64,000 nt of DNA from Pseudomonas asiatica (GTDB lineage Bacteria; Pseudomonadota; Gammaproteobacteria; Pseudomonadales; Pseudomonadaceae), in contig NZ_CP157874.1 of assembly GCF_040214835.1 (NCBI RefSeq), positions 810,001 through 874,000 on the forward strand, given 5' to 3'. The notes under the pieces were generated by a model. It saw only the letters and a program-made list of their open reading frames with translations, was not told the DNA's origin and did no database searches. This document shows, in pieces, positions 26,709 through 37,012 of the stretch. The stretch's first letter is position 1. Each line of letters starts with the position of its first letter. The position numbers and the translations under genes are program-made.

Positions 26709-28421
26709 CTAGGGCTTCCAGTCAACCCCACTCTCTTCCAGGTAGGCATCCACCGCTGCCCCAACAGTGGGATGAAACGCCGACTCCCCCATATGCTCGA
26801 ACAACTCGAACTGCCGCATCTTGTCCTTTACCGGGTCCTTCATCTCGGCAAACTGCAACTCCACCCCCCGCGCCTCCAGCGCCCGGTCCAATTCGGCCAG
26901 CATGTCCGCCGAGGTGATATCGATGCTTGTCACCGGCTCTGCCGCGATCACCAGCCGTTGAACCGGGGTAGGCGATGCATCCACCGCCGCCATCACCGTG
27001 CTCTGGAACTGTTCGGCATTGGCAAAGAACAGCGGCGCATCCCAACGCAGCAGCACCAGCCCCGGAATGCGTCGGGCCTGTGGATAACGCTGCACATCAT
27101 GGTAACCGCGGGTGCCATCCACCCGTCCCAGCACCGCATGATGCGGCCGCCAGCCGTCCCACAGGAACTCGATCACCGATATCGCCACGGCAATGCAGAT
27201 GCCGGGAATGGCCCCGAATACCGCTACGCCGACGAAGCAGGTGAACGACAGCCAGAACTCCCATTGCTGCATGCGGAAGATGCGCTTGAGGTCGGCAAAC
27301 TCGAACAGGCCCAACGCTGCGGCAATCACCACCGCCGCCAGGGCGCTGTTAGGCAGGTGTTGCATCAGGTTGGGCGCCACCAGCAGCAACAGCGTCACCG
27401 CCAGCGCGCCGATGATGCCGGTGAGCTGGGTCTGCGAGCCGGCCGCCTCGGCCACGGGGGTGCGTGACGAGCTGCTGCTGATGGGGATGCCCTGGAACAG
27501 CCCCGAGGCCAGGTTGGCCACGCCCAGGCCGAACATTTCCTGGTTGGGGTTGACCGGGGTCTTCATGCGCGCGGCGTAGGAACGTGACAGCACGCTGGTA
27601 TCGGCGAACGACACCAGTGCCACCGCGATGCCGCCGAGCAGTACCTCCACCAGGTCGATATCGCTGACCCAGGGGAACACGAAGCTGGGCAGCCCCTGGG
27701 GCAGTTCGCCGAGCACTTTCACACCTTGCTGGTCGAGCCCCAGCAGGCTCACCGCAAGCGTGGCCAGCACCACTGCAATGAGAATGCCCGGCAAGCGCTT
27801 GAACGGCTTGAGCAGCAGGATCAGCGCCAGGCTACCGCCACCGACCACGAAGCTTGGCCAATGGCCTTCGCCGGCGAGCAAGGCCTGGATCAGGTTCCAG
27901 GTATCCCGCAGAGGGCCCTGGCTGTCGACCGACAGGCCGAACAGTTTGGGCAACTGGCTGATCAGCACCGTGAGGGCGATGCCATTCATGTAGCCATAGC
28001 GGATCGGCTTGGACAGCAACTCTGTGATGAAGCCCAGGCGCAGCAGACCGGCGATCACGCAGAACGCCCCGGCCACCAGGGCCATCATGCTGGCGATGGC
28101 GATTGCCCGTTGCGGGTCGCTGGCGGCGTACTGCACCACCACCGCCAGGATCGGTGCGGCCAATGCCGAGTCCGGGCCCAGCACCAGGATGCGGCTGGGG
28201 CCGAACAGGGCATAGGCCAGCAGCGGGATGATGGTGGCGTACAGCCCGTAGATGCCGGGTACGCCAGACGCTTCGGCATAGGCGATGCCCACCGGCACCA
28301 GCATGGTGGTGAGCACCAGGCCGGCGGCGATGTCTTTGGGCAGCCAGGCGGGTTGGTAGTGGAGCAGGGTGACCAGGCCGGGTAACCAGCGTTGCCAGTC
28401 GAGGCGGGGTTTTTCAGGCAT
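26709..28421 (-). CDS. SulP family anion transporter with STAS domain
   Basis: 570 residues from ATG 28421 (a GTG at 28454 would add 11). Transmembrane part with the SulP signature (VGIAYAEASGVPGIYGLYATIIP), then a C-terminal STAS domain from about residue 430 (RIPGLVLLRWDAPLFFANAEQF; SIDITSADMLAELDRALEARG). Transports sulfate, bicarbonate or related anions. Single-gene unit flanked by REP elements. Confidence 0.87.
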   Translation of the reverse strand: MPEKPRLDWQRWLPGLVTLLHYQPAWLPKDIAAGLVLTTMLVPVGIAYAEASGVPGIYGLYATIIPLLAYALFGPSRILVLGPDSALAAPILAVVVQYAASDPQRAIAIASMMALVAGAFCVIAGLLRLGFITELLSKPIRYGYMNGIALTVLISQLPKLFGLSVDSQGPLRDTWNLIQALLAGEGHWPSFVVGGGSLALILLLKPFKRLPGILIAVVLATLAVSLLGLDQQGVKVLGELPQGLPSFVFPWVSDIDLVEVLLGGIAVALVSFADTSVLSRSYAARMKTPVNPNQEMFGLGVANLASGLFQGIPISSSSSRTPVAEAAGSQTQLTGIIGALAVTLLLLVAPNLMQHLPNSALAAVVIAAALGLFEFADLKRIFRMQQWEFWLSFTCFVGVAVFGAIPGICIAVAISVIEFLWDGWRPHHAVLGRVDGTRGYHDVQRYPQARRIPGLVLLRWDAPLFFANAEQFQSTVMAAVDASPTPVQRLVIAAEPVTSIDITSADMLAELDRALEARGVELQFAEMKDPVKDKMRQFELFEHMGESAFHPTVGAAVDAYLEESGVDWKP

Positions 28422-28527
28422 GGGGCGTGCGTCCGGGGGAGGGTGCTGAATCACAGCTTAGATGCTGAATTCCGGGGCCGCTCTGCGGCCCTTTCGCTTT
28501 GATGCGAGGTCCGGAAAATGCGTGGTA

Positions 28528-28615
28528 CCTGTGGGAGCGGGCATGCCCGCGAACACCGGCGCAGCCGGTGCCATGCACCGCGTTGGATTCTTCGCGGCTA
28601 AAGCCGCTCCCACAG
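28528..28615. repeat. Composite REP pair, family C
   Basis: Nearly the same unit as 5428-5518, including the central GAACACCGGCGCAGCCGGTG. The left arm differs by a few compensated bases (GGGCATGCCCG), which keeps the hairpin. Confidence 0.85.
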
Positions 28616-28643
28616 TGGGCGCGTGCTGCTTGCCAGATGCCAG

Positions 28644-28682
28644 AAAAAACAAAACCCCTTGAGGCGTTGGCCTCAAGGGGTT
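28644..28682 (-). terminator. Rho-independent terminator after ychF
   Basis: On the minus strand a 13-bp stem (AACCCCTTGAGGC with its inverse) is followed by a T-rich run. Ends the pth-ychF transcript. Confidence 0.88.
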
Positions 28683-28704
28683 CGTGGGTACTGCAGTCTG
28701 CCGC

Positions 28705-29805
28705 TTAAACGTTGAAGCGGAAGTGCATCACGTCACCGTCCTTGACGATGTAGTCCTTGCCTTCCAAACGCCATTTACCGGCTTCCTTGGCACCGCTCTC
28801 ACCCTTGAACTGGATGAAGTCGTCATAGGCCACCACTTCAGCGCGGATGAAGCCTTTTTCGAAGTCGGTGTGGATCACGCCAGCGGCTTGTGGTGCAGTG
28901 GCACCGACGCGCACGGTCCAGGCACGTACTTCCTGCACGCCGGCAGTGAAGTAGGTCTGCAGGTTCAGCAGCTCGTAACCGGCGCGGATAACGCGGTTCA
29001 GGCCAGGTTCTTCCAGGCCCAGGGCCTCGAGGAACATGTCCTTCTCTTCACCGTCTTCCAGCTCGGCGATTTCCGCTTCGATCTTGTTGCACACCGGCAC
29101 CACTACCGCGCCTTCTTCCTCGGCGATGGCCTTGACCACGTCCAGGTGCGGGTTGTTGTCGAAGCCGTCTTCGGCCACGTTGGCGATGTACATGACCGGC
29201 TTGCTGGTCAGCAGGTGGAAGCCGCGGATGACCGCCTTGTCTTCGGCGCTCATGTTCTTCATCAGGCTGCGCGCAGGCTTGCCTTCGGTGAAGTGCGGGA
29301 TCAGCTGTTCGAGGATGGCCTTCTGCGCCAGGGCTTCCTTGTCGCCGCCCTTGGCGTTGCGGGCAACCTTCTGCAGTTGCTTCTCGCAGCTGTCGAGGTC
29401 GGCGAAGATCAGCTCGAGGTCGATGATCTCGATGTCACGCTTGGGGTCGACGCTGTTGGAAACGTGGATCACGTTCTCGTCTTCGAAGCAGCGCACCACG
29501 TGGGCAATGGCGTCGGTCTCGCGGATGTTGGCGAGGAACTTGTTGCCCAGGCCTTCGCCTTTCGAGGCACCAGCCACCAGGCCGGCGATGTCGACGAACT
29601 CCATGGTGGTCGGCAGGATGCGGTTTGGCTTGACGATCTCAGCCAAGGCATTCAAGCGCGCATCGGGCATCGGCACGATGCCGCTGTTAGGCTCGATAGT
29701 GCAGAAGGGGAAGTTCTCCGCCGCGATGCCAGACTTGGTCAGGGCGTTGAACAGGGTGGACTTGCCGACGTTGGGCAGGCCGACGATGCCGCAATTGAAA
29801 CCCAT
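28705..29805 (-). CDS. ychF: Redox-regulated ATPase / GTPase YchF (OLA1 family)
   Basis: 366 residues. P-loop [15 protein letters not shown] at 8-22 in a TRAFAC-class fold, then coiled coil and C-terminal TGS domain ([20 protein letters not shown]). The family prefers ATP and binds ribosomes. 24 bp after pth; terminator follows at once. Confidence 0.95.
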   Translation of the reverse strand: MGFNCGIVGLPNVGKSTLFNALTKSGIAAENFPFCTIEPNSGIVPMPDARLNALAEIVKPNRILPTTMEFVDIAGLVAGASKGEGLGNKFLANIRETDAIAHVVRCFEDENVIHVSNSVDPKRDIEIIDLELIFADLDSCEKQLQKVARNAKGGDKEALAQKAILEQLIPHFTEGKPARSLMKNMSAEDKAVIRGFHLLTSKPVMYIANVAEDGFDNNPHLDVVKAIAEEEGAVVVPVCNKIEAEIAELEDGEEKDMFLEALGLEEPGLNRVIRAGYELLNLQTYFTAGVQEVRAWTVRVGATAPQAAGVIHTDFEKGFIRAEVVAYDDFIQFKGESGAKEAGKWRLEGKDYIVKDGDVMHFRFNV

Positions 29806-29829
29806 GGGTATTCCCCTCTCTAAAGGAAA

Positions 29830-30414
29830 TCAGGCCTTCTGGCTGTGCAGCTCGCGCATCGCCTTGGCGAAGTCGCCGGCAAGCACGTCCGGCAGCACGC
29901 CGAGGGCAAAATCGATGCTGGCGTCGAGCTTCTCCTGCTCGGCGCGCGGCGCGCGGCCCAGGACGAAGTTGGAGACCAGTTTGGCGTCGCCCGGGTGGCC
30001 GATGCCAAGCCGCAGGCGGTGGAAGTCGTTCTGGTTGCCGAGCTGCGCGATGATGTCGCGCAGGCCGTTGTGCCCACCATGGCCACCGCCGCGCTTGAGC
30101 TTGGCGACGCCCGGGGGCAGGTCGAGTTCGTCATGCGCCACCAGGATCGCTTCCGGCTTGATGCGGAAGAAATTGGCCAAGGCCGCCACGGACTGGCCGC
30201 TACGGTTCATGTAGGTGGTGGGGATGAGCAGACGAACGTCGTTGCCCTGATGGCTGAACTTAGCCGTCAGGCCGAAATATTTGCGGTCAGCGGTCAACGA
30301 GACGCGCTGGGCGCTGGCAATGCGTTCAACGAAAAGAGCCCCTGCGTTATGCCGGGTCTGTTCGTATTCGGGGCCGGGGTTACCCAGGCCGACGATCAAC
30401 TGGATGGCGGTCAC
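29830..30414 (-). CDS. pth: Peptidyl-tRNA hydrolase
   Basis: 194 residues. Catalytic His20-type motif [17 protein letters not shown], substrate-binding [10 protein letters not shown] and HDELDLPPG are all present. Recycles peptidyl-tRNA released from stalled ribosomes. Conserved neighbour of rplY and ychF. Confidence 0.96.
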
Positions 30415-30440
30415 GTCAGGGGCTCTTCCTTGGAGTTGGT

Positions 30441-30469
30441 GGGTTACAGGGCGCGCGGCACTGTAACCC
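30441..30469. other. Perfect hairpin in the rplY-pth gap
   Basis: 9-bp inverted repeat GGGTTACAG / CTGTAACCC across 11 bases, 24 bp after the rplY stop. No T-run follows on the minus strand, so it is more likely an RNA-processing or partial-attenuation hairpin than a full terminator. Confidence 0.4.
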
Positions 30470-30493
30470 GATCAACGCCGGCGTGCGAGTGGA

Positions 30494-31087
30494 TTACTCG
30501 GCAGCGCCTTCTGCTTCTGGAGCAACGCGTGGAGCGTGAACGTTGGCAACAGCTTTGTCATCACCGTGGGCCAGAGCTACGAACTCTACGCCTTTCGGAG
30601 CTTTCAGGTCCGACAGGTGGATGATGGTGCCGATTTCAGCGTTGGCCAGGTCGACTTCGATGAACTCAGGCAGGTCTTTGGCTTCGCAGGAAACTTCGAT
30701 CTCGGCTTCTACGTGGGAGATCTCGCCGCCTTTCTTGACCGGGGCTTCTTCGTTGATGAAGTGAACCGGTACCTTGGCGGTCAGTTTCTGGCCAGCAACG
30801 ACGCGAACGAAGTCGGCGTGCATGATGAAGCCTTTGGCCGGGTGGCGCTGCAGAGCCTTGACCACGACGTTTTGCTTGGCGCCGTCGACGTTCAGTTCCA
30901 GAACGTGGCTGAAGGCAGCCTCGTTTTCGAACAGCTTGGTGATTTCCTTGGCCAGGATGGTCAGGGACTGGGCGTCCTGGTTACCACCGTAGACAACGGC
31001 TGGGATGTTCGCGGAGTGACGCAGGCGGCGGCTCGCACCTTTCCCCAGGTCAGTACGCGCTTGGGCGTTCAGAGTGAATTCGGTCAT
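30494..31087 (-). CDS. rplY: 50S ribosomal protein L25 (CTC form)
   Basis: 197 residues from ATG 31087 ([23 protein letters not shown]). N-terminal 5S rRNA-binding L25 domain and a C-terminal TL5/CTC beta domain, ending in an acidic Ala/Glu tail. The longer upstream frame runs toward the prs terminator and is not coding. Confidence 0.95.
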   Translation of the reverse strand: MTEFTLNAQARTDLGKGASRRLRHSANIPAVVYGGNQDAQSLTILAKEITKLFENEAAFSHVLELNVDGAKQNVVVKALQRHPAKGFIMHADFVRVVAGQKLTAKVPVHFINEEAPVKKGGEISHVEAEIEVSCEAKDLPEFIEVDLANAEIGTIIHLSDLKAPKGVEFVALAHGDDKAVANVHAPRVAPEAEGAAE

Positions 31088-31144
31088 TTTGTTTCTCCAA
31101 AATAGCCCCCCGAGGGCGTTTGCGACCAGCGCCAACGGGGATGG

Positions 31145-31188
31145 CAAAAAAGCCCCGCCCCAACAACCAGTGTTGGGGCGGGGCGCTT
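31145..31188 (-). terminator. Terminator between prs and rplY
   Basis: Minus strand: GC-rich 14-bp stem (GCCCCGCCCCAACA with its inverse) followed by six T. Placed after the prs stop and before the rplY start, so rplY needs its own promoter or read-through. Confidence 0.85.
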
Positions 31189-31208
31189 TTCGTCAGCGTG
31201 TGTTCCGC

Positions 31209-32150
31209 TTAGCGGAACATCGCACTGATCGATTCTTCGTTGCTGATGCGGCGGACCGCTTCAGCGACAACCGGTGCGATATCCAGCTGGCGGATACGGT
31301 CACAGGCTTGAGCAGCGGCGGACAGCGGAACGGTGTTGGTCACCACCAGCTCGTCCAGTACCGACTTCTCGATGTTCTCGATCGCGCGGCCCGACAGGAC
31401 AGGGTGCGTGCAGTAGGCGTAAACCTTGGCAGCGCCGTGTTCTTTCAGGGCTTTGGCCGCGTGGCACAGGGTGCCGGCGGTGTCGACCATGTCGTCTACC
31501 AGGATGCAGGTGCGCCCTTCGACGTCGCCGATGATGTGCATCACCTCGGAGTGGTTAGCCTTCTCGCGGCGCTTGTCGATGATACCCAGGTCGACGCCCA
31601 GGGACTTGGCGACGGCACGTGCGCGCACGACACCACCGATGTCCGGGGAGACGATCATCAGGTTCTCGAAACGCTGGTCCTCGATATCGTCGACCAGTAC
31701 GGGCGAGCCGTAGATGTTGTCGACCGGGATATCGAAGAAACCCTGGATCTGGTCAGCGTGCAGGTCGACGGTGAGTACACGGTCGATACCTACGACAGTG
31801 AGCATGTCAGCGACGACTTTGGCGCTGATGGCTACACGTGCCGAACGCGGACGGCGGTCCTGGCGGGCGTATCCGAAGTAAGGAATCACGGCGGTGATTC
31901 GGGATGCTGAGGAGCGGCGGAAGGCGTCGGCCATCACTACCAGTTCCATCAGGTTATCGTTGGTCGGGGCACAGGTCGGCTGAATAATGAAGACGTCTTT
32001 ACCGCGGACATTTTCATTGATCTCAGTGCTGATCTCGCCGTCGGAGAACTTACCGACAGAGACGTCACCGAGAGGGATATGCAGCTGACGTACGACACGC
32101 CGAGCCAGATCGGGGTTGGCATTCCCCGTAAAGACCATCATCTTGGACAC
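31209..32150 (-). CDS. prs: Ribose-phosphate pyrophosphokinase
   Basis: 313 residues from GTG 32150 ([17 protein letters not shown]). Flexible loop and ATP-binding [14 protein letters not shown] loop [11 protein letters not shown]. It makes PRPP for nucleotide, His and Trp synthesis, and supplies the upp and hpt enzymes encoded in the same window. The start is GTG rather than ATG; ATG four codons in would remove the conserved N-terminus. Confidence 0.95.
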   Translation of the reverse strand: MSKMMVFTGNANPDLARRVVRQLHIPLGDVSVGKFSDGEISTEINENVRGKDVFIIQPTCAPTNDNLMELVVMADAFRRSSASRITAVIPYFGYARQDRRPRSARVAISAKVVADMLTVVGIDRVLTVDLHADQIQGFFDIPVDNIYGSPVLVDDIEDQRFENLMIVSPDIGGVVRARAVAKSLGVDLGIIDKRREKANHSEVMHIIGDVEGRTCILVDDMVDTAGTLCHAAKALKEHGAAKVYAYCTHPVLSGRAIENIEKSVLDELVVTNTVPLSAAAQACDRIRQLDIAPVVAEAVRRISNEESISAMFR

Positions 32151-32197
32151 GCGCAGTACCTGAAGGCTGAGGGTAACCTGGATGAGTATAAGGAAAA

Positions 32198-32272
32198 TGG
32201 CAGGGGCGGCTGGATTCGAACCAACGCATGGCAGGATCAAAACCTGCTGCCTTACCGCTTGGCGACGCCCCT
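32198..32272 (-). tRNA. tRNA-Gln (anticodon UUG)
   Basis: 75 nt including encoded CCA. Acceptor AGGGGCG pairs with CGCCCCT; anticodon stem GCAGG/CCTGC with loop TTTTGAT (anticodon TTG); T arm GGTTCGAATCC. Located between ispE and prs, as in other Pseudomonas. No integrase or att duplication beside it. Confidence 0.95.
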
Positions 32273-32292
32273 GTATCTGTTGCTGCGAACGC

Positions 32293-33153
32293 TTATGCGC
32301 TCGACTTCTTGACCAGACTTTGCAGCTTGCGATGCAACATCGAAACGTTGCTTCCTTTCGCCACAAACCCTGTTTGGGTCGCTGAAAGAAGGGCCAGAAC
32401 TTTATCAGCTTCGGCTTTGCTTGGGAAGGCCCCAAACACACAACTTCCAGTACCGGTCAGTCGAGCCTCAGTGAATTTACCCAGTGAATTCAACGCATTG
32501 CGAACTTCCGGGTAACTCTGCTCTACCACCGGTTGGCAGTCATTTCGACTGTTTCCCTCGGGAACGGGGCGCATCTTAAGGGGGAGTGAATCACGTGTCA
32601 ACTGTGGATGTGAAAAAATTTCTACTGTGCTGACAGACACTTGCGGCACCAGCACGACATACCACGGCTCTTCCGGGTCGACCGGGGTCAGTTGTTCACC
32701 CACGCCCTGGGCGAACGCCGCGTGGCCGCGCACGAATACCGGTACGTCGGCGCCCAGGCTCAGGCCCAGTGCTGCCAGGCGGTCTTCGTCCCAGTCCAGT
32801 TGCCACAGGTGGGCGAGGGCCAACAGGGTAGTGGCGGCATCCGAGCTGCCACCGCCGATGCCGCCGCCCATGGGCAGCACCTTGCTCAGCCAGATGTCGG
32901 CGCCCATCGTCGTGCCGGATTGTTCCTGCAGCTTGCGCGCGGCACGCACGATCAGGTTGCTGTCGTGCGGCACCGCCTCGATCTCGGTATGCAGGCGGAT
33001 CACGCCGTCATCACGCACGGCAAAGCTGAGTTCGTCGCCGTGATCGAGAAACTGGAACACGGTTTCCAGCTCGTGATAGCCGTCCGCGCGGCGGCCGATG
33101 ATGTGCAGCCACAGGTTGAGCTTGGCCGGGGCGGGCAGGGTAAGGGTTTGCAT
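32293..33153 (-). CDS. ispE: 4-diphosphocytidyl-2-C-methyl-D-erythritol kinase
   Basis: 286 residues, GHMP kinase. ATP loop [17 protein letters not shown]-terminal [21 protein letters not shown]. Fourth step of the MEP isoprenoid route. Three bases after the lolB stop; both belong to one minus-strand operon. Confidence 0.95.
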   Translation of the reverse strand: MQTLTLPAPAKLNLWLHIIGRRADGYHELETVFQFLDHGDELSFAVRDDGVIRLHTEIEAVPHDSNLIVRAARKLQEQSGTTMGADIWLSKVLPMGGGIGGGSSDAATTLLALAHLWQLDWDEDRLAALGLSLGADVPVFVRGHAAFAQGVGEQLTPVDPEEPWYVVLVPQVSVSTVEIFSHPQLTRDSLPLKMRPVPEGNSRNDCQPVVEQSYPEVRNALNSLGKFTEARLTGTGSCVFGAFPSKAEADKVLALLSATQTGFVAKGSNVSMLHRKLQSLVKKSSA

Positions 33154-33156
33154 GTA

Positions 33157-33774
33157 TCAGTGCCCCAGCTGGCGCGGCTGCCAGTCCTTGACCACCAGGG
33201 TCACGTCGAGGTTTTTGCCGTGCAGCTTCAGGCGCTCGGGCAGCCAGTAGCCGTTCTGCTCGGTGTAGCTCAGGTACTGCACCTGCCAGCCATCCTGGTC
33301 GAGGCTGGCCAGCCGGCTGTCGCCGTCCAGGGTCAGCTTGCTCTTGCTGTCGGGGGCGGGCAGGCCGCGTACCCACCAGACCAGGTGCGAGACCGGCAAC
33401 TGCCAGCCCAGTTGTTCTTCCAGCAGCGCTTCGGGGCTGGGTGCCTCGTAGCGGCCCTGGTTGGCCACTTCCAGTACCACGCCGCCGGGGCGGCCGGTCA
33501 GGCGTGCGGCGCCACGGCCCAGCGGGCCGGCCAGGCGAATGTCGTAGTAGTCCTGGCGTTGCAGCCAGAACAGCGTGCCGCTGCCCGACTCGCGCGGGGC
33601 ACGGATGCCGACCTTGCCGTTGATCTGCCAGCCATCGAGGCTGCTCAGCTGCTCTTTATGGGCGCGCCACTGCTGCGGGTCGCCGTGGCCCTGCAGGGCC
33701 TCGCGGCTACCGAAGCCGGCACAGCCGGCCAGCAGGGCGATCAGGGTGAAGGTAATGCAATGGCGCAGGAACAT
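33157..33774 (-). CDS. lolB: Outer membrane lipoprotein receptor LolB
   Basis: 205 residues with signal peptide and lipobox LLAGC, then the LolB beta-barrel ([24 protein letters not shown]). Receives lipoproteins from LolA and places them in the outer membrane. Confidence 0.93.
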   Translation of the reverse strand: MFLRHCITFTLIALLAGCAGFGSREALQGHGDPQQWRAHKEQLSSLDGWQINGKVGIRAPRESGSGTLFWLQRQDYYDIRLAGPLGRGAARLTGRPGGVVLEVANQGRYEAPSPEALLEEQLGWQLPVSHLVWWVRGLPAPDSKSKLTLDGDSRLASLDQDGWQVQYLSYTEQNGYWLPERLKLHGKNLDVTLVVKDWQPRQLGH

Positions 33775-33778
33775 GGCG

Positions 33779-35500
33779 TTAGAGAGTCTCGGATCCGGTC
33801 AGGCGCAGAATGGTCTTGCGCAGGATGGGGCTGTCGGCCTGGGCTTCGAAGCCCTTGGCCCAGACCTGGCGGGCTTCGCGGCGCTTGCCGTTGGCCCATA
33901 GCACTTCGCCCAGGTGGGCGGCCACTTCGTGGTCGGGGAAGCTGGCAAAGGCCTTGCGCAGGTAGGTTTCAGCCTCGTCGAGGTTGCCCAGGCGGTAATT
34001 GACCCAGCCCAGGCTGTCGAGTACCGCCGGGTCGTCCGGGGTCAGCTGATGGGCTTTGTCGATCAGCGCCTTGGCTTCGCTGTAGCGGGTGGTGCGGTCG
34101 GCCAGGGTGTAGCCGAGGGCGTTCAGGGCCATGGCGTTTTCCGGTTCGCGGGCGATGATGGCGCGCAGGTCTTTTTCCATCTGCGGCAGGTCGTCACGCT
34201 TTTCCGCCAGCATGGCGCGGGTGTAAAGCAGGTTGAGGTCGTCCGGGTAGCGCTGGATGGCTTGCTGCAGCACCTGGCTGGCCTGGGCGTCCTTGTTGTT
34301 GTTGCTGTAGCTTTCCGATTCGATCAGGAACAGCTGGATGGTGTAGTCCGGCTGGGCTTCGCGGGCATCGGCGAGCAGGCGTGAGGCTTCGGTACCACGG
34401 CCGTTGGCGATCAGGATGTCAGCCTGGCGCAGTTGCGCCGGCAGGTAGTCGGGGCCCGGGCCGACCAGGGCGTATTCACGCAGGGCGCCTGCAGGGTCGT
34501 GGCGCTCCTCGCGGATGCGGCCCAGGTTCAGGTGCGCGGCGTCGACGTTGCTGTCGCGTTCGATCAGCTCCTGCAGGTAGCCCTCGGCTTCATCCCAGTC
34601 CTTGTTCTCCAGGCACACCAGGGCCAGCGAATAGCGCAGCTCGTCGTCCTCGGGGTATTGCTGGACCAGGCTGAGGAACTCGCCCTTGGCATCGGCGATG
34701 CGGTCCTGTTCGACCAGGGTGCGGGCGTAGGTCAGGCGCAGGCGCTTGTCGTCCGGGTTGTCGCGAATCGCCCCGCGCAGCAGTGGCAGGGCCTCCGGGC
34801 CGCGATCCAGGGCTTGCAGCAGGCGCGCGCGCAGCAGGATCGGGGCGATTTCGCCGTTTTGCGGCGGGTGCGACTCGAGCAGTTCCAAGGCTTCTTCGGC
34901 CTTGCCGTCCTGGTTCAGCAGCAGGGCCTTGCCGAACACCAGTTGACCGTTGTCCGGGTACTTCACCAGCAGGCGTTCGAAGCTTTGCAGCAGGCCGTCG
35001 CGGGTGCTCTGGTCGGTTTCGGCGGCGGACAGGGCGAGGAAATCGAAATGGGTGTCGCCCTGGCCCTGCAGGACCTTTTCCATGTACGTCATGGAGTCGT
35101 CATAGCGGCCGGCGCGGGCAAGCTGGATGGCGGCGGCGCGCTGGGCATCGAGGTTCTGCGGGTCGTTGCGGGCCCAGACCAGGGCGTTGTCCAGTGCCGG
35201 TTCATCGGCGCCGAGGTATTCGGCAATGCGGTAGGCGCGCTCGGAAACCCCGGGGTCCTGGGTTTTCGCGGCCTGGTCGGTGTAGTTGGCCAGGGCGATG
35301 TCGAAGCGGTTGCGCTGGCCGGCCAGTTCTGCCACCAGCAGGCTATAGAGCGTGTCCTGCTTGAACGAGCCATACACCACGGGCTTTTCCGCCTCGCTCT
35401 TGCCGGCCTCGGCGACGGGGGGCTCGGCCTTTTGCGGGGCCAGGCTCTGGCAGCCCTGGAGCAGGGCGAAGGCAAGCAGCAATGCGTATGGTTTGTTCAT
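33779..35500 (-). CDS. TPR-repeat lipoprotein (PA4667-like)
   Basis: 573 residues with lipobox LLQGC at about 13-17 and many tetratricopeptide repeats through to the end (for example [29 protein letters not shown] units near 490-530). Probably an outer-membrane-anchored scaffold; function not established. Directly before lolB-ispE. Codons 62-80 have a diverged partial copy at 42957-43022 on the other side of the island. Confidence 0.88.
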   Translation of the reverse strand: MNKPYALLLAFALLQGCQSLAPQKAEPPVAEAGKSEAEKPVVYGSFKQDTLYSLLVAELAGQRNRFDIALANYTDQAAKTQDPGVSERAYRIAEYLGADEPALDNALVWARNDPQNLDAQRAAAIQLARAGRYDDSMTYMEKVLQGQGDTHFDFLALSAAETDQSTRDGLLQSFERLLVKYPDNGQLVFGKALLLNQDGKAEEALELLESHPPQNGEIAPILLRARLLQALDRGPEALPLLRGAIRDNPDDKRLRLTYARTLVEQDRIADAKGEFLSLVQQYPEDDELRYSLALVCLENKDWDEAEGYLQELIERDSNVDAAHLNLGRIREERHDPAGALREYALVGPGPDYLPAQLRQADILIANGRGTEASRLLADAREAQPDYTIQLFLIESESYSNNNKDAQASQVLQQAIQRYPDDLNLLYTRAMLAEKRDDLPQMEKDLRAIIAREPENAMALNALGYTLADRTTRYSEAKALIDKAHQLTPDDPAVLDSLGWVNYRLGNLDEAETYLRKAFASFPDHEVAAHLGEVLWANGKRREARQVWAKGFEAQADSPILRKTILRLTGSETL

Positions 35501-35687
35501 AGAAGGCTTTAAGAGGACTCACCGGCGGTCGGAGCATGATGACACAAGCGCGGGGGCAAACCCACCTGCGAAGGTCGTGGTTTACAGGCTGGGTGGTGCA
35601 GAGTGGGACAGCGGGGTGGGGGAGAGGTTCGAAGGGGCTTCTGACACAATGACCCAGCCCCTGCCTGCACCGACAATTTTGTCGAGA

Positions 35688-36413
35688 TCACAGGTCAGGA
35701 TAGATCCGCTCGTATAGTGCCACGTCGCTGGGGCAGTCAATTTCTCCCCAGGGAGCGTGCGTCGCCACGCCGGCGACTGGAAAACCTTCGCTGACTAGTG
35801 CCCCTAATAGCGATGTCATGTCAGTCTGGTCGCGTGCCTGAGGCGTGAGCCCTTGCAATTGCCTTTTCAACGCCTGCCAACCCGCTGGCGTGACTTTGAA
35901 CAAGCCTATGTACTGGCCCTGAATGACCTCAAGACTGGTAGCGGTCTGTCCAATAGCGCTCACCAATCCATCGACTAAGCGGAAGTTCTCCAGGTCTGGT
36001 AGCGGATCGTTGAAGCGTTGCTGCCAGAGACGCACTGCAGCGGGATCGTAGCCCAGGACAATATCGGCTGGATGGTTAATTAGCTCGGATACTAGGGTGC
36101 TGTCGTAGAAGATGTCACCGTAGCTAACAAGGCAAGGCTCTGCGCTCAACCAACCGCTGGCGCAATTTAGAGAGCTGAAAATACCGGAGCTGTGCCAGCG
36201 GTGGTTGTGAAACAAAGTGTCGGCGAATGGTGCAAGCATTTCGCTTCGATAGCCTGCAACGATGCCAACCTCGCTGACATCGCATCGACGGAGCGTTTCA
36301 ATCGCGCGCTGTAGCAGTGGCACACCATTAAAGGGTACCAAGGCCTTGGGGCGTTCATCGGTCAGGGCTTGTAAGCGACTCCCGCGACCTGCAGCAAGAA
36401 TAATGGCTTTCAT
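35688..36413 (-). CDS. Nucleotidyltransferase, probable CTP:phosphoglutamine cytidylyltransferase
   Basis: 241 residues from ATG 36413 (GGAG 9 bases upstream). LAAGRGSRL at 6-14, the RPKAL lysine near 24, metal-binding SYGDIFYD around 97-104, and a second acid in EIDCPSDVALYE near the end: LicC-like fold. Alone it could be a phosphocholine-type enzyme. Next to the glutamine kinase-like and amidotransferase genes it best fits the Campylobacter Cj1416 role: CTP + L-glutamine phosphate to CDP-L-glutamine. Start overlaps the previous stop as ATGA. Confidence 0.72.
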   Translation of the reverse strand: MKAIILAAGRGSRLQALTDERPKALVPFNGVPLLQRAIETLRRCDVSEVGIVAGYRSEMLAPFADTLFHNHRWHSSGIFSSLNCASGWLSAEPCLVSYGDIFYDSTLVSELINHPADIVLGYDPAAVRLWQQRFNDPLPDLENFRLVDGLVSAIGQTATSLEVIQGQYIGLFKVTPAGWQALKRQLQGLTPQARDQTDMTSLLGALVSEGFPVAGVATHAPWGEIDCPSDVALYERIYPDL

Positions 36414-37012
36414 GAAAAAGCTCCAAAGGCATGTCGCACGCGTTGAATATCCAATGGATCGGCAGGTAGTTCTCGCTCGGGGTGCCACATGATCCCGGTA
36501 TGCCGACGGTGGTCGTCATACACAGCCTCGATCACGCCGTCGTCGGCCAGGGCTAGTACGCGGTAGCCGTCGGGCGCCTCCCGAAAGCCGTATTCATGAT
36601 AGGAATTCACTCGCCGCCGTTGTTCTTGCATGTTGATCATGTGTTCGCCTACATGGCCGGCCAAGCGTTCCAAAGTGCCGCCAGCTCGCGTCAACATTAC
36701 CTGCATGCCGCGGCATACACCGAGCACCGGAAGCCGTAGATTTTCCGCAAGATCAAGCAAGACCCTCTCAGTGGCGTCGCGTGTGTCGGCTGTCCCACTC
36801 AGGGCCTGGCAGCTCCCTCCACCAGTAAGCAAGAGGCCCTGAGGGCGCAATGATTGGACTAGCGCCATGCTGACTCTCGGATCGTTTGGAAGGTACAGCG
36901 GGGTCAGCCCACATTGGTCTAAGAATTCAACCCAGCGTTGGTCGAGCGCGTCCCGCCATTCCTGGCGTTCGGCGTTGAACTGCCTGAGCATGGTCATCCC
37001 AACCAAAATCAT
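36410..37012 (-). CDS. Class I glutamine amidotransferase, probable gamma-glutamyl-CDP-amidate hydrolase
   Basis: 200 residues from ATG 37012, overlapping the kinase stop as ATGA. Catalytic triad visible: Cys100 (GVCRGMQ), His177 and Glu179 (HPERE). Length and position match Cj1417, which cuts CDP-L-glutamine into cytidine diphosphoramidate and glutamate. Generic alternative: a gamma-glutamyl-GABA hydrolase-like enzyme (PuuD), but no polyamine genes are nearby. Confidence 0.74.
   Translation of the reverse strand: MILVGMTMLRQFNAERQEWRDALDQRWVEFLDQCGLTPLYLPNDPRVSMALVQSLRPQGLLLTGGGSCQALSGTADTRDATERVLLDLAENLRLPVLGVCRGMQVMLTRAGGTLERLAGHVGEHMINMQEQRRRVNSYHEYGFREAPDGYRVLALADDGVIEAVYDDHRRHTGIMWHPERELPADPLDIQRVRHAFGAFS

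Noticed and set aside
32198..32272. tRNA-Gln as attachment site of the island
   Set aside because: It is over 3 kb from the island, with conserved genes in between and no duplicated tRNA end.
35688..36413. Phosphocholine cytidylyltransferase (LicC) for choline decoration
   Set aside because: No choline kinase, choline transporter or LicD-like transferase nearby; the amidotransferase and kinase neighbours explain it better.
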